Shown here piece after piece: positions 18,054 to 27,464 of a stretch of DNA of 64,000 nucleotides. The stretch is from Mangrovivirga halotolerans (GTDB lineage Bacteria > Bacteroidota > Bacteroidia > Cytophagales > Cyclobacteriaceae): the NCBI RefSeq assembly GCF_026241165.1, contig NZ_JAPFQN010000007.1, positions 160,736 through 224,735 on the forward strand. Direction: 5' to 3'. Numbering within the stretch: position 1 is the stretch's first letter; the number at the start of each line of letters is the position of its first letter. Position numbers and translations under genes: made by a program. The notes under the pieces are model-generated. The model made no database searches. It had not been told where the DNA came from and worked only from the letters and a program-made list of their open reading frames with translations.

Positions 18054-20179
18054 GACCCGATTTTAATAAAACTGATCTAAAAGAAAATAAAAAATTTAAT
18101 ACCCCTGATTCTAATGGCCATGACCCTTGGCTGTCAGGGGAGCAGATCAAAATCAAATCTGTATACGAAAAAAGTGATCTGGATGATCTTAATCACTTAC
18201 ATTATGGGGCAGGTGAACCTCCTTACCTCAGGGGGCCTTACAGCTCGATGTATGTTACCAGACCCTGGACAATTAGACAGTATGCAGGGTTTAGTACAGC
18301 CGAAGAATCTAATGCATTTTATAGAAGAAACCTGGCAGCAGGTCAGCGCGGTTTGTCTGTCGCTTTTGACCTGGCAACTCACAGAGGTTACGACTCCGAT
18401 CACCCTCGTGTAAAAGGGGATGTTGGTAAAGCCGGAGTGGCTATCGATTCGGTACTGGACATGAAGGTGCTTTTTGATCAGATCCCACTGGATAAAATGT
18501 CTGTTTCAATGACTATGAACGGAGCTGTTATTCCGATCATGGCATTTTACATTGCAACTGCTAAAGAACAGGGGGTATCTCCAGAAAAATTAACCGGAAC
18601 AATTCAAAATGACATCCTTAAGGAATTCATGGTTCGGAACACTTACATTTATCCTCCAGAACCCTCGATAAGAATCATTGCGGACATTTTTGAATATACT
18701 TCCAAAAATATGCCGAAGTTCAACTCTATCAGTATTAGTGGTTATCATATGCAGGAAGCTGGTGCTACCGCAGATATCGAACTCGCCTATACTCTGGCAG
18801 ATGGACTCGAATATATCCGAACTGGTTTAAAAGCCGGGATGGACATCGATAAGTTTGCTCCACGACTTAGTTTCTTCTGGGGTATTGGTATGAACCACTT
18901 CATGGAAGTTGCTAAGATGAGAGCAGCTAGAATTCTCTGGGCTTCGATCGTCAAGCAATTCAATCCTGAGAACCCAAAATCAATGGCTCTTAGAACTCAC
19001 TCACAAACAAGTGGGTGGAGTTTGACTGAGCAAGACCCATATAATAACGTGGCAAGAACGTGTATTGAAGCAATGTCTGCAGCTTTGGGCCACACGCAAT
19101 CACTACATACCAATGCCCTTGATGAGGCGATTGCCTTACCTACTGATTTCAGTGCACGTATCGCACGAAACACTCAGCTGGTTCTTCAGGAAGAAACAGG
19201 TATAACCAATTTCGTTGATCCGTGGGCTGGTTCTTATTATGTTGAAAAGCTTACCAAAGAACTGATAGATAAGGCCTGGAAACATATCGAGGAAATCGAA
19301 GAACTGGGAGGTATGGCAAAAGCGATTGAAACCGGCCTTCCAAAAATGCGAATTGAAGAGGCTGCAGCCAGAAAACAAGCGGGTATCGATACAGGAAAAG
19401 ATGTGATCGTCGGAGTTAATAAATATATTTCTGAAGAGGAAACCGAGCTTGAAATACTTGAAATCGATAACTCTGCTGTAATGAAATCGCAGTTAGACCG
19501 ACTTGAGGAGCTTCGAAATAATAGAAATGATGAAGAAGTTCAGGAAGCAATGGATGCAATCACTAAAGCAGCTGAAAGTGGTGAAGGGAATCTACTGGAA
19601 CTCGCTGTTATCGCTGCTGAAAAAAGAGCTTCATTAGGAGAAATATCTTATGCCATGGAAAAAGTATTTGGAAGACATAAAGCAGAAAGCCAATCCGTAT
19701 CCGGAGTTTATGGCGGAGAATCTAAAGAAAATGAAGCATTTAAGAATGCGGTAAAAATGTCTGATGAATTTGCTGAAACTGAAGGTCGCAGACCTCGGAT
19801 TATGATCGCCAAAATGGGTCAGGATGGTCACGACCGTGGTGCCAAAGTGATTGCCTCAGCTTTTGCGGATATTGGCTTTGACGTTGACATTGGCCCGTTA
19901 TTTCAAACCCCTGAAGAAGCAGCAAAGCAAGCTGCTGAAAACGATGTTCACTTTATTGGAGCGAGTAGTCTTGCCGGAGGTCATAAAACACTTATTCCAG
20001 ACCTGATCAATGAACTTAAAAATATCGGAAGAGATGATATTATGGTAATTGCAGGTGGTGTGATACCTCAACAGGATTATCAATTCCTTTACGACTCAGG
20101 TGTGTCTGCAGTGTTCGGACCTGGAACAGTGATACCGGATGCAGCAGTGAAGATTATGAAAAAATATCTTGAAGAATAA
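18050..20179 (+). CDS. mutB: Methylmalonyl-CoA mutase, large (alpha) subunit
   Basis: A 709-residue adenosylcobalamin-dependent catalytic subunit. The substrate barrel contains [19 protein letters not shown] and [19 protein letters not shown]. The C-terminal B12 domain has the DxHxxG motif in [16 protein letters not shown], and [17 protein letters not shown] further on. It links propionate, branched-chain and odd-chain breakdown to the citric acid cycle, or runs in reverse for propionate synthesis. The B12 uptake locus and the MeaB chaperone gene elsewhere in the window fit its cofactor need. Full length, secure. Confidence 0.98.
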   Translation: MRPDFNKTDLKENKKFNTPDSNGHDPWLSGEQIKIKSVYEKSDLDDLNHLHYGAGEPPYLRGPYSSMYVTRPWTIRQYAGFSTAEESNAFYRRNLAAGQRGLSVAFDLATHRGYDSDHPRVKGDVGKAGVAIDSVLDMKVLFDQIPLDKMSVSMTMNGAVIPIMAFYIATAKEQGVSPEKLTGTIQNDILKEFMVRNTYIYPPEPSIRIIADIFEYTSKNMPKFNSISISGYHMQEAGATADIELAYTLADGLEYIRTGLKAGMDIDKFAPRLSFFWGIGMNHFMEVAKMRAARILWASIVKQFNPENPKSMALRTHSQTSGWSLTEQDPYNNVARTCIEAMSAALGHTQSLHTNALDEAIALPTDFSARIARNTQLVLQEETGITNFVDPWAGSYYVEKLTKELIDKAWKHIEEIEELGGMAKAIETGLPKMRIEEAAARKQAGIDTGKDVIVGVNKYISEEETELEILEIDNSAVMKSQLDRLEELRNNRNDEEVQEAMDAITKAAESGEGNLLELAVIAAEKRASLGEISYAMEKVFGRHKAESQSVSGVYGGESKENEAFKNAVKMSDEFAETEGRRPRIMIAKMGQDGHDRGAKVIASAFADIGFDVDIGPLFQTPEEAAKQAAENDVHFIGASSLAGGHKTLIPDLINELKNIGRDDIMVIAGGVIPQQDYQFLYDSGVSAVFGPGTVIPDAAVKIMKKYLEE

Positions 20180-20203
20180 AAACTAACTGGAACTTTAAGT
20201 TTT

Positions 20204-20232
20204 AAAAGCGAGGATGGATGTTCTCGCTTTAT
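20204..20232 (+). terminator. Probable mutB terminator
   Basis: AAAAGCGAG and CTCGCTTT pair around a 10-nt loop directly after mutB. The T-run is short (CTTTATTTG), so it is a modest terminator. Confidence 0.5.
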
Positions 20233-20239
20233 TTGTATA

Positions 20240-20650
20240 ATTCGGATTGCAAATCCTATGATAGTGATTCGACATTGCAAATGTCGAACAGCGGCTAACG
20301 TTTATTTACTTAAGGCAGCAATATCAGCGTTATAAACGCTGTTCTCAATAACAACCTCGTTACGCTTTGCTAAACAAGGTCGATGCATCATTTTTTATTA
20401 ATGTTCCCTACAGAGAAGTTTATCGTCCTCGTTTGCAACGAGGATGATTGAGATTGGCGATTGTATCGCCATTAAGCTATACCTACTTTCAACTAATTCG
20501 GATTACAAATCCTATGATAGTGATTCAACATTGCAAATGTCGAACAGCAGCTTTTATTTTTGATTCAAGTTTTTAAAATGTGGATCATCTTAAATAGATG
20601 CTCTTCGGAATTTGTAATTCCAAAGCCTTATCCCTGGATTTGTAATCCGG
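20240..20650. repeat. Mini-hairpin array, copy 1
   Basis: A non-coding stretch made of short palindromes, nearly all with 3-nt loops. They are GGATT-gca-AATCC (20244), CGACATT-gca-AATGTCG (20270), CAGCGTT-ata-AACGCTG (20325), TCCTCGTT-tgc-AACGAGGA (20426, extendable to 12 bp), GGCGAT-tgt-ATCGCC (20456), GGATT-aca-AATCC (20500), ACATT-gca-AATGT (20528), GGAATT-tgt-AATTCC (20607) and GGATT-tgt-AATCC (20636). The same words in the same order recur at about 25.0, 26.6 and, in fragments, 27.5 kb. No frame in it looks coding. It may be a REP-like or RAYT-mobilised family; no transposase is present in the window. Confidence 0.8.
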
Positions 20651-20720
20651 TTTTAGATTTCATAAGTCAGTTCCACCCCAACAACTCCCTGATTTTAATT
20701 TAATTAAGATTTTTTTTTGT

Positions 20721-20728
20721 TATTTTTG
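20721..20728 (+). promoter_or_regulatory. Bacteroidota -7 promoter box for the CHAT protein gene
   Basis: TATTTTTG matches TAnnTTTG exactly, 27 bp before the ATG, directly after a T-run. The -33 side is A/T-rich without a clear TTTG. Confidence 0.5.
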
Positions 20729-20755
20729 AATTCGGTGGATTAGATTTTTTCGATT

Positions 20756-23700
20756 ATGCGACATATTTTACTTTTTCTTACTCTTTCAACAATTACATTA
20801 TCAAATTCGATAGCTCAAGATTCAAAGCTTGACAAATATCTTTCCCGAATAAAAGATGAAATCCTGGAGGGGGATTATGATAAAGCCCAAAAATTCAATG
20901 AAAAGTTGCTGGAAAAATCAAAAAAGAGATACGATTCCAATAATCCATACCTGGCTCATCATCAGCTCAACATTTTAAAACTTGATTTTTACACTGGTCA
21001 ACCAAAAAATCTAAATCAAGATATAACAAAGCTTCTCGAACTGATTAACGTGATCTATAAAAATGATGATCCACAAGGGCCTTACCAGATACTCGAGGCT
21101 GCAGAAGTATTTTCAGATTACGGTGACATCCTTTTTTCAGATAGCCTTTTGAACCTGGCAGAGAAAAAAATCACAGAAAACGATCTGCCCCGTACAGGAA
21201 GCTATCTTTCACTATACCGTCTAACCAAACTAAAAAACCTCACTACTAAAGGCCAATATCAAGAGGTGTTCAGCCTTTACAACGAATATAATGAATTCTT
21301 CGGTCAGCGACTTTTTAAGGCTCAATCATCAAAAGCAGAGGATCTTACAATGGTAATCAACCATTATTCGTCATGGAATAATTACTATGGACTTGCACTT
21401 GCTAAATATGGAGAAATTCAGAAGGCTTTTTCACATTTGACCTCCACAGCTTCCTTTATCCGAAGTAAAAAAGGGGACGAAACCCAGGGTTATGCAGAAA
21501 ACAAATTCTTTACCGGGATCATTGCGAATGAAAACGGAAGTTTTGACGTTCCTGACGAACTGATTGTTGCCTATCACGACTTTAAAGATGCCGATGACAG
21601 TCACTTTCTAAAGATGCAGATACTTAGAGAGTTGGCTTTAGCCTACCTCTACCGCGGCAATGAAAGTGGTTTTAGGAAATATGAGAGCCGATATAGAAAA
21701 GAAGCAAGATCATATGATGAATCTTCAGTTTACAATCTCCACCATAAGGCTTTAAATACTGGCCGTAAACTGACCGATTCTGAGCTTTCCACAGTAGAAA
21801 ATACTTTGAATAATATTCTACATGCACCTCAGTTACCTGAAAATTATCCCGGTAAAATAGGTTGGTATTATTCACTTGCTGAAGTAGCCATTCTAAGAGA
21901 AACCCCTTCGAATGTTGAGAACTATCTTAAAAAAGCCCTGGATCTGAAGAAAAATATCTACGGTACAGAATCAGTGGAATACCACTGGTCAAAAATCGAT
22001 CTGGCTAATTTCTATGTTGATTTTACCGCTAAGCTCAAATCAGCCGGAGAGATCTATAAAAACAGCTATGAAAAAATCATAAAAGATCAATCCACCAATC
22101 AGCATACAAAAGTTCTGAATCTGCTCAACCACCTGGCTACCTATTATGAAATGGCTGATGAACATCAACTGGCTATCCAAACTCTTGAAGAAGCTAAAGA
22201 TGCAACAGATAAAAAATTCAGAGGTGTGGAAGACGATCCGGCAAGAGCAGTACAGTTGGAATACATGGCATCTCTTCAGGTTAAACTAGCCGATTATGAT
22301 AAAGCACGCATAAACCTGGGAAAAGCACTGGAGATCCTGGAAGAAAACAAAAAAGATACTGAGTATGGGATCTATTATCCAAAAGCCCTGCTTACCAAAG
22401 CTAACCTCAAAACAATTGAAGCGGAATATGATGAGGCTGAAGAACTGATTGAAGATGTGGATAAGCTTATCCGCAAGGCTGATATCATTATGCAATCAAA
22501 ATTCAAAAGCTTTAGTACTGAAGCTGAAAAGGCAAAGATCTACCTGGCTATCGGAGAGTATGACGAAGCGCTCGATATTATCCATACACAATTAGCTGAT
22601 ACAAAGGCTAAATATGGGGAAGGCCATTTTAAAATGATCATTCCGAACACCCAAAAAGCGGAGTTGGAGTTCATTTATGGTGATTATTCTACCGCCGAGG
22701 TATTTGCATCCAGAGCGCGAAATATTGCTTTGTCTTATTATGGTGAGAATACTTCCAAGGCAATTCAACCAGCGAAAATACTGGCTAAATTAAGCACTGC
22801 CATTGGTGATTATAAAAGTGCCGAAGAGCTTACCCGCGAAGTACTTGAAACACAGATCAGGTATTTTGGTGAAGACCACATTGACGTAGCCTCTTCCCAG
22901 GCTTACCTGGCATTATTGCTTAATTACCAGAATAAGAATGAGGAAGAAATTGAAAAGCTATTTAAGAGTGCTATTGCCACACTGGGTGCTAAATTAGGAA
23001 CTAAAAACCCGGATTTTGCTTCCGTATCCAAAGATCAGGCAGTTTATTATATCAGGAAAAAAAGATATGCGGATGCCATGAGACTTCTCAATCACGCAGA
23101 AGCAGTTTATGAGGATAAAATCGGAAGAAGAAACAACGTTAACCTGGCGTCTATCCTCTCGTTAAAAGGCGACTGGCACTACAGTAAAAAAGAATATTCC
23201 AAGTCTGAAGATTATTATGAAGATGCCAGAAAGACACTTCGAAAGATTTTCAATGAAAAGCATCCTGAATACGTAAAAAACACAGCTAAACTTGCCCGGG
23301 CAGAGTACATGCAGGACAATACGAAACGTGCAGAGATTTATTTACAGGAAGCACTGGACAATCATCTGGTCTACCTGACTGACTATTTCCCTGCCCTTTC
23401 TGAAAGAGCAAAAACCCAATACTGGAATACTATTCGTGATGATTTTGAATTTTATCACTTTCTGATAAGCAAAAAAGATGATCCGAAAGATAAAGAGCTG
23501 GAGCAGGCTTATGATTATGCCCTGGTAACAAAGGCTATTCTTCTCAATTCAGGACTAAAATTGAGGAATCGCATTCTGAATTCAGGTGATGAAGAACTGA
23601 TCGACATGTTTGAAACGTGGCGAATGTCTAAAGAACTTATGGCACAAGCAGTTTCAATGAGTGCAGAAAGACAAGCCGAACTCGGTATTGATATCAATGA

Positions 23701-24913
23701 CCTTTCAAAGCAAACTGAAAAGCTGGAAAAACAACTTACCAGTAAGTCAGTATTGTTCTTGCAGGAAGAAGACAGAAATAAGATTACTTCAGGAGATGTT
23801 CAAAAAAGCCTGGATGGCCAGGAGACAGCAATTGAAATGGTCAGAATCAGAACCTTCGATCAATATTTTGGCGATAGCGTCATCTACGTTTGTTATATGC
23901 TGACCGATAAAGAGATCAAACGGGTAAACTTACCTCGAGGAAACTACATGGAAACAAAAGGGCATTCCTTATATAAAAACTCAATATATTTTGGTCTTGA
24001 AGACAATGAATCTTACCACCTGTACTGGAAATCAGTGGCGAAACAGATTCCTGATGCATCAAAGATTTACTTTTCACCAGATGGAGTGTACAACCAGATC
24101 AACCTCGAAAGTTTAAGTGATGAAAATGACAGCTATGTATTTGATGAAGCCAACATTATTCTGGTAAGTAACACCAAAGAAATCTACCAGAAGAGAAATA
24201 AAAAGGAAATCAAGAATAACAATAACAAGGCAGAGATTATTGGTTCACCTCAATTTTACTCCAGCAATAACGTGAGTAAGCGGACAGTAAAGTCATTGCC
24301 CGGCACCAAAAAAGAAGCAGAAGAACTAAATACGCTGCTATCGTCTAACGGATGGACAACCAATACGCTGACCGGTGCAGAGGCGAGTGAGCAAAAGATA
24401 AAAGAAATCAAAAACCCGAAAGTATTTCACGTGGCTACTCATGGTTTTTTCAATGAAGGTTCCGGCCAGGGACCAGACTTACAAAACCCGCTTTATAATC
24501 CGTTATTGCGTAGCGGTTTACTATTATCTGGCGCAGGAGACCTGCTAGCTGAGCATCCGGCAAATTACAATGCAGATAATGGCGTGCTGACAGCTTTTGA
24601 GGCCATGAATATGGATCTTGACAATACTGACCTTGTGGTATTGAGCGCCTGTGAAACTGCTGGTGGAGACATCAAAGTTGGTGAAGGAGTGTATGGATTA
24701 CAGCGAGCCTTTTTAGTTGCCGGTGCAGAAACTCTTGTAATGAGTCTGTTCAAAGTCGACGACAAAGTGACCAGTGAATTTATGATCACATTTTACAAAG
24801 AAATGCTGGATGGCAAAGACAAAAGAGAAGCTTTCTATGCAGCCAAAAAGAAGGTGAAAGAAGATCATGCCGCACCAAAATATTGGGCTCCTTTTGTTAT
24901 GATTGGGATGTAA
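20756..24913 (+). CDS. Secreted TPR-CHAT domain protein, putative caspase-like peptidase
   Basis: A 1385-residue protein with a signal peptide (cleavage after NSIA, residue 20) and then a long helical superhelix of tetratricopeptide-type repeats to about residue 960 (e.g. GDYKSAEELTREVLETQ, KEYSKSEDYYEDARKTL). The C-terminal CHAT domain spans about 1090-1385. The caspase-type dyad is intact: H1229 in HVATHGFF and C1299 in LSACETA, followed by GVYGLQRAFLVAGAETLVMS and the family ending KYWAPFVMIG. CHAT proteases cleave protein targets after activation through their TPR scaffold, but the exported Bacteroidota type is uncharacterised. It has no gasdermin neighbour. It is flanked by hairpin arrays and lies 3 kb from a CHASE2/FecR pair. 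Confidence 0.9.
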   Translation: MRHILLFLTLSTITLSNSIAQDSKLDKYLSRIKDEILEGDYDKAQKFNEKLLEKSKKRYDSNNPYLAHHQLNILKLDFYTGQPKNLNQDITKLLELINVIYKNDDPQGPYQILEAAEVFSDYGDILFSDSLLNLAEKKITENDLPRTGSYLSLYRLTKLKNLTTKGQYQEVFSLYNEYNEFFGQRLFKAQSSKAEDLTMVINHYSSWNNYYGLALAKYGEIQKAFSHLTSTASFIRSKKGDETQGYAENKFFTGIIANENGSFDVPDELIVAYHDFKDADDSHFLKMQILRELALAYLYRGNESGFRKYESRYRKEARSYDESSVYNLHHKALNTGRKLTDSELSTVENTLNNILHAPQLPENYPGKIGWYYSLAEVAILRETPSNVENYLKKALDLKKNIYGTESVEYHWSKIDLANFYVDFTAKLKSAGEIYKNSYEKIIKDQSTNQHTKVLNLLNHLATYYEMADEHQLAIQTLEEAKDATDKKFRGVEDDPARAVQLEYMASLQVKLADYDKARINLGKALEILEENKKDTEYGIYYPKALLTKANLKTIEAEYDEAEELIEDVDKLIRKADIIMQSKFKSFSTEAEKAKIYLAIGEYDEALDIIHTQLADTKAKYGEGHFKMIIPNTQKAELEFIYGDYSTAEVFASRARNIALSYYGENTSKAIQPAKILAKLSTAIGDYKSAEELTREVLETQIRYFGEDHIDVASSQAYLALLLNYQNKNEEEIEKLFKSAIATLGAKLGTKNPDFASVSKDQAVYYIRKKRYADAMRLLNHAEAVYEDKIGRRNNVNLASILSLKGDWHYSKKEYSKSEDYYEDARKTLRKIFNEKHPEYVKNTAKLARAEYMQDNTKRAEIYLQEALDNHLVYLTDYFPALSERAKTQYWNTIRDDFEFYHFLISKKDDPKDKELEQAYDYALVTKAILLNSGLKLRNRILNSGDEELIDMFETWRMSKELMAQAVSMSAERQAELGIDINDLSKQTEKLEKQLTSKSVLFLQEEDRNKITSGDVQKSLDGQETAIEMVRIRTFDQYFGDSVIYVCYMLTDKEIKRVNLPRGNYMETKGHSLYKNSIYFGLEDNESYHLYWKSVAKQIPDASKIYFSPDGVYNQINLESLSDENDSYVFDEANIILVSNTKEIYQKRNKKEIKNNNNKAEIIGSPQFYSSNNVSKRTVKSLPGTKKEAEELNTLLSSNGWTTNTLTGAEASEQKIKEIKNPKVFHVATHGFFNEGSGQGPDLQNPLYNPLLRSGLLLSGAGDLLAEHPANYNADNGVLTAFEAMNMDLDNTDLVVLSACETAGGDIKVGEGVYGLQRAFLVAGAETLVMSLFKVDDKVTSEFMITFYKEMLDGKDKREAFYAAKKKVKEDHAAPKYWAPFVMIGM

Positions 24914-24929
24914 TTATTTTTCTATGGCC

Positions 24930-24958
24930 ATGGTTCGTGTCCTCACGAACCATTTTTA
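24930..24958 (+). terminator. Terminator after the CHAT protein gene
   Basis: ATGGTTCGTG and CACGAACCAT make a perfect 10-bp stem with a TCCT loop, followed by five T residues. It begins 16 bp past the stop codon. It may also be one of the repeated hairpin words of this region. Confidence 0.75.
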
Positions 24959-24979
24959 ATGCAGAAACTTCTCCCTACA

Positions 24980-25403
24980 ACTGGCGCAAGGTACTGTCTT
25001 AAAGATATGAGCGTCGCGCTTGTGCCTACTTTCAATTAATTCGGATCACAGATCCTATGATAAGAGTACGACATTGCAAATGTCGAACAGCTGCTTTCTT
25101 TAATGAAAGCTCTTTCAATTTTGAACCTCTGTTTAATAAAAAACTATTGCTCTTCTGGATTTGAAATCCACATTCAACTATCTTGAAACAGCTATATCAG
25201 CGTTGCAAACGCTGTTCTCACCAACAACCTCGTTACGCTTCGCTAAACAAGGTCGATGGGTCATCTTTTATTTATGTTTCCTACAGAGAAGTTTATCGTC
25301 CTCGTTTGGAACGAGGATGATTGAGATTGGCGATTGTATCGCCATTTTTCATGCTCTTCGGCATTTATAATTCCGAAGCCCTATCCATGGATATAATCCA
25401 TAT
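24980..25403. repeat. Mini-hairpin array, copy 2
   Basis: The same family as at 20.24 kb. An imperfect GGCGCAAG...CTTGTGCC pair (24983-25027) leads. Then come GGATC-aca-GATCC (25043), CGACATT-gca-AATGTCG (25069), TGGATT-tga-AATCCA (25156), CAGCGTT-gca-AACGCTG (25198), TCCTCGTT-tgg-AACGAGGA (25299, outer stem 25295-25321), GGCGAT-tgt-ATCGCC (25329) and ATGGAT-ata-ATCCAT (25387). The right half (about 25194-25401) is nearly identical to copy 3. Relative to copy 1 the first hairpin changed on both arms (GGATT/AATCC to GGATC/GATCC). Nothing coding is seen in the 24914-25500 gap. Confidence 0.8.
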
Positions 25404-25441
25404 TTAAGATCTAATTCTATCCCCCTCCACCCTAAAAACAA

Positions 25442-25472
25442 AAAAAGTCCGCAGCTCTCACTACGGACTTTA
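25442..25472 (-). terminator. Terminator for the nitroreductase gene
   Basis: On the minus strand AAAGTCCG and CGGACTTT pair around a 12-nt loop and are followed by a run of T. It lies about 30 bp past the nitroreductase stop codon. Confidence 0.75.
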
Positions 25473-25500
25473 CACAACCTATTTTTGTCAATTAATCACC

Positions 25501-26133
25501 TTATGCAATTTCCGTGATGAATTCTTCCTTTGGAGTTCTTACCTTCTTCATATTTACTAACCAGTCGTTTTCTTCATCTCTGTAGCCTAATGCTAAGATT
25601 AATGAACTTTTCAATCCTTGTTCTTTAAGATTTAGTAGCTCATCGACTTTCTCAGGAATAAATCCTTCCATTGGTGTAGCATCAACTTTCTGTTCTGCCG
25701 CTGCTGCGATAGCAAGTCCAAATGAGATGTATGCCTGTTTCGCTGCATGGTGTGCATGCCATTCCTGCCCTAACGGCTCGTACAAACTCCAGATATTATT
25801 TCTGTAATCGTTCATCGTTTCACGAGGAAGGCCACGCTCATCCATCATAAAATTGAATACATTTTCGATTCGTTCGTTGGTGTATCCATCCCACGAAGCA
25901 AAAACCAAAAGATGTGATGCATCAGTTACCTGAGACTGATCCCATGCAATTGGTTTCATCTTTTGTTTAAGTTCTTCATTTGTGATTACAAAAATCTTGT
26001 AAGGCTGTAGTCCTGAGGAAGAAGGGGCTAACCTTGAAGCTTCGAGTATATAATCAAGTTTATCCTGAGGCACGACTTTTCCATTCATTTTTTTAGTCGC
26101 GTATCTCCACTGCAAATCATCTACTAAACTCAT
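25501..26133 (-). CDS. NAD(P)H-dependent nitroreductase-family flavoprotein
   Basis: A 210-residue FMN-dependent oxidoreductase. The N-terminus MSLVDDLQWRYATKKMNGKV and LEASRLAPSSSGLQPYKIFV match the FMN-phosphate-binding region of the NfsB-like group; YISFGLAIAAAAEQKVDATP and LALGYRDEEND are typical of the C-terminal half. The family reduces quinones, nitroaromatics or related electrophiles in the cytoplasm. It is a single gene with its own terminator. The substrate cannot be inferred, and no functional link to the flanking hairpin arrays is evident. Confidence 0.9.
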   Translation of the reverse strand: MSLVDDLQWRYATKKMNGKVVPQDKLDYILEASRLAPSSSGLQPYKIFVITNEELKQKMKPIAWDQSQVTDASHLLVFASWDGYTNERIENVFNFMMDERGLPRETMNDYRNNIWSLYEPLGQEWHAHHAAKQAYISFGLAIAAAAEQKVDATPMEGFIPEKVDELLNLKEQGLKSSLILALGYRDEENDWLVNMKKVRTPKEEFITEIA

Positions 26134-26319
26134 TTTCTGTTTCTTATTTAACTATTGAATTTTTAAATATTTGTTTAAACAACTATAAGAACGAGAAGGT
26201 TAAATAAAGGTTCGGGAAAGTTTACGGTTTTTTAGAAAATGTAAGATTGTGACTTTCATGGTTGATTTTCAGGATAATAAAATATCACCATGAAATGTAG
26301 AAAAAGCAGAAACCAATCC

Positions 26320-26475
26320 AAACAACGTCACCTCGACGTCAGGAGAGGTCTGTTTATGCATAGCACATACCTTCAACTAACTGCTTACCATAAACAGATT
26401 TCTCACTTAATGACTTGGCTCACACCTCGCATTACCAGACGTTCGAAAGGACGAGTAGAGTGGTGGTTTGAATAG
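26320..26475. other. Structured intergenic element without a credible gene
   Basis: Downstream of the nitroreductase promoter side, 26134-26520 contains no gene. Within it ACCTC (26330) and GAGGT (26345) form a small hairpin. TCTGTTTATG (26349-26358) and CATAAACAGA (26389-26398) are perfect 10-bp inverted arms around a 30-nt loop. A 61-codon frame covers it (26290-26475), but it is rich in Arg, Lys, His and Trp in an unnatural mix and follows the palindromes. I take it as a structured repeat or RNA element rather than a protein. Confidence 0.4.
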
Positions 26476-26522
26476 TTTTATGGCAATTCTTGTAATCATC
26501 AATTACTTACATAAATAAAATT

Positions 26523-26584
26523 AAAAAAAGCCTCCAGAAATAATCTGAAGGCTATTTATTTTAATAATAATGTATCATGATACC
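26523..26584. repeat. Direct repeat with terminator hairpin, left copy
   Basis: This segment has an A-run, a hairpin AGCCTcCAGA...TCTGaAGGCT (26529-26553) and then an AT-rich tail ending ATGTATCATGATACCGA. A near-identical segment lies at 26969-27032. The two copies bracket hairpin array 3. The hairpin could terminate transcription in either direction. Confidence 0.7.
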
Positions 26585-26619
26585 GAACTTGTATTGCTTC
26601 GTTAAGCGCTTGATTGGAA

Positions 26620-26836
26620 CAGCAATTTCAGCGTTACAAACGCTGGTCTCAATAACAACCTCGTTACGCTTCGCTAAACAAGGTCGATGGGTCATCTTTT
26701 ATTTATGTTTCCTACAGAGAAGTTTATCGTCCTCGTTTGGAACGAGGATGATTGAGATTGGCGATTGTATCGCCATTTTTCATGCTCTTCGAAATTTGTA
26801 ATTCCGAAGCCCTATCCATGGATTTTTAATCCATAT
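26620..26836. repeat. Mini-hairpin array, copy 3
   Basis: This copy corresponds to the right half of copy 2. It contains CAGCGTT-aca-AACGCTG (26629), TCCTCGTT-tgg-AACGAGGA (26730, outer stem 26726-26752), GGCGAT-tgt-ATCGCC (26760), CTTCGaAATT-tgt-AATTcCGAAG (26787, one mismatch) and ATGGATT-ttt-AATCCAT (26818). Loops vary between copies while stems are kept. An open frame of 74 codons runs through it and its counterpart in copy 2, but this only reflects copy identity. No gene is present from 26134 to 27025. Confidence 0.8.
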
Positions 26837-26968
26837 TTATCACTAAATTCTATTATACGAATTCATCAATATTATTTGATACATATATTCACTGACATCC
26901 TATCATCCTCCTATCCTACCAATCCTAGCACTGACGAAACAAAGTTTGTCAGCATTTACAATTCAGAC

Positions 26969-27032
26969 AAAAAAAGCCTTCAGAAATAATCCAGAGGCTA
27001 TTTATTTTAATAATAATGTATCATGTTACCGA
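26969..27032. repeat. Direct repeat with terminator hairpin, right copy
   Basis: Near-identical to 26523-26584, with the hairpin AGCCTTCAGA...TCCAGAGGCT and the same tail ATGTATCATG. The end overlaps the last codons of the gene at 27026-27403, for which it is the natural terminator on the minus strand. The left copy is therefore likely a duplicate. Confidence 0.7.
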
Positions 27033-27403
27033 GGATAATGAACAAAAGTATATTTAATAGTCCTATTTTCATTTACAAGAGTTAAATACAAAGTATCACT
27101 AAATTCTTTTTTTAAAATATAATCTCCTTTTCCTGCTATAATTCCAAACGACCCTGATACTACTTGCCCCTCAACCAACCTTGGTGCAAAATAAAATGTT
27201 TTACCATTCTTTAAATTTATTCTTACCCCCCCGGTTGATGATTTTATTTCATCGATATATCCTGAAATACTCATTGAATCGAATTTGGTGAATTCGCTAG
27301 CAAAGTTTTTTCTTTGATTCAAGCCAAAAAAAACAACCATAAGGCTAACAAAAGTAATTAATCCTAATATTGAAAGAATAATTTTTAAAGATTGTTTATT
27401 CAT
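27026..27403 (-). CDS. Single-helix membrane-anchored protein, unknown function
   Basis: A 125-residue protein with a basic start, one hydrophobic helix (about residues 8-26, IILSILGLITFVSLMVVFFG) and a beta-rich outer domain (ISGYIDEIKSSTGGVRINLK, then GKTFYFAPRLVEGQVVSGSF). It is probably anchored in the inner membrane with the domain in the periplasm. I recognise no family. It lies among hairpin repeats, and its 3' end seems to be the source of the duplicated terminator to its left. Confidence 0.6.
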   Translation of the reverse strand: MNKQSLKIILSILGLITFVSLMVVFFGLNQRKNFASEFTKFDSMSISGYIDEIKSSTGGVRINLKNGKTFYFAPRLVEGQVVSGSFGIIAGKGDYILKKEFSDTLYLTLVNENRTIKYTFVHYPR

Positions 27404-27464
27404 AAACTACATTATTAATTATACCAGCTGACCTCACAAAATTAGATACCTAACAAAAATAATT

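Noticed and set aside
20756..24913. CHAT protein as a gasdermin-type or CRISPR-linked defence protease
   Set aside because: It has a signal peptide, and no gasdermin, Cas or other toxic effector gene is near.
25161..25370. Open frame of 69 codons, repeated at 26577-26801
   Set aside because: It runs through hairpin arrays 2 and 3; identity between the two follows from the DNA repeat, and the frame is not kept in copy 1.
26290..26475. Open frame of 61 codons
   Set aside because: Unnatural residue mix, covered by inverted repeats, no promoter or ribosome site; treated as a structured element.
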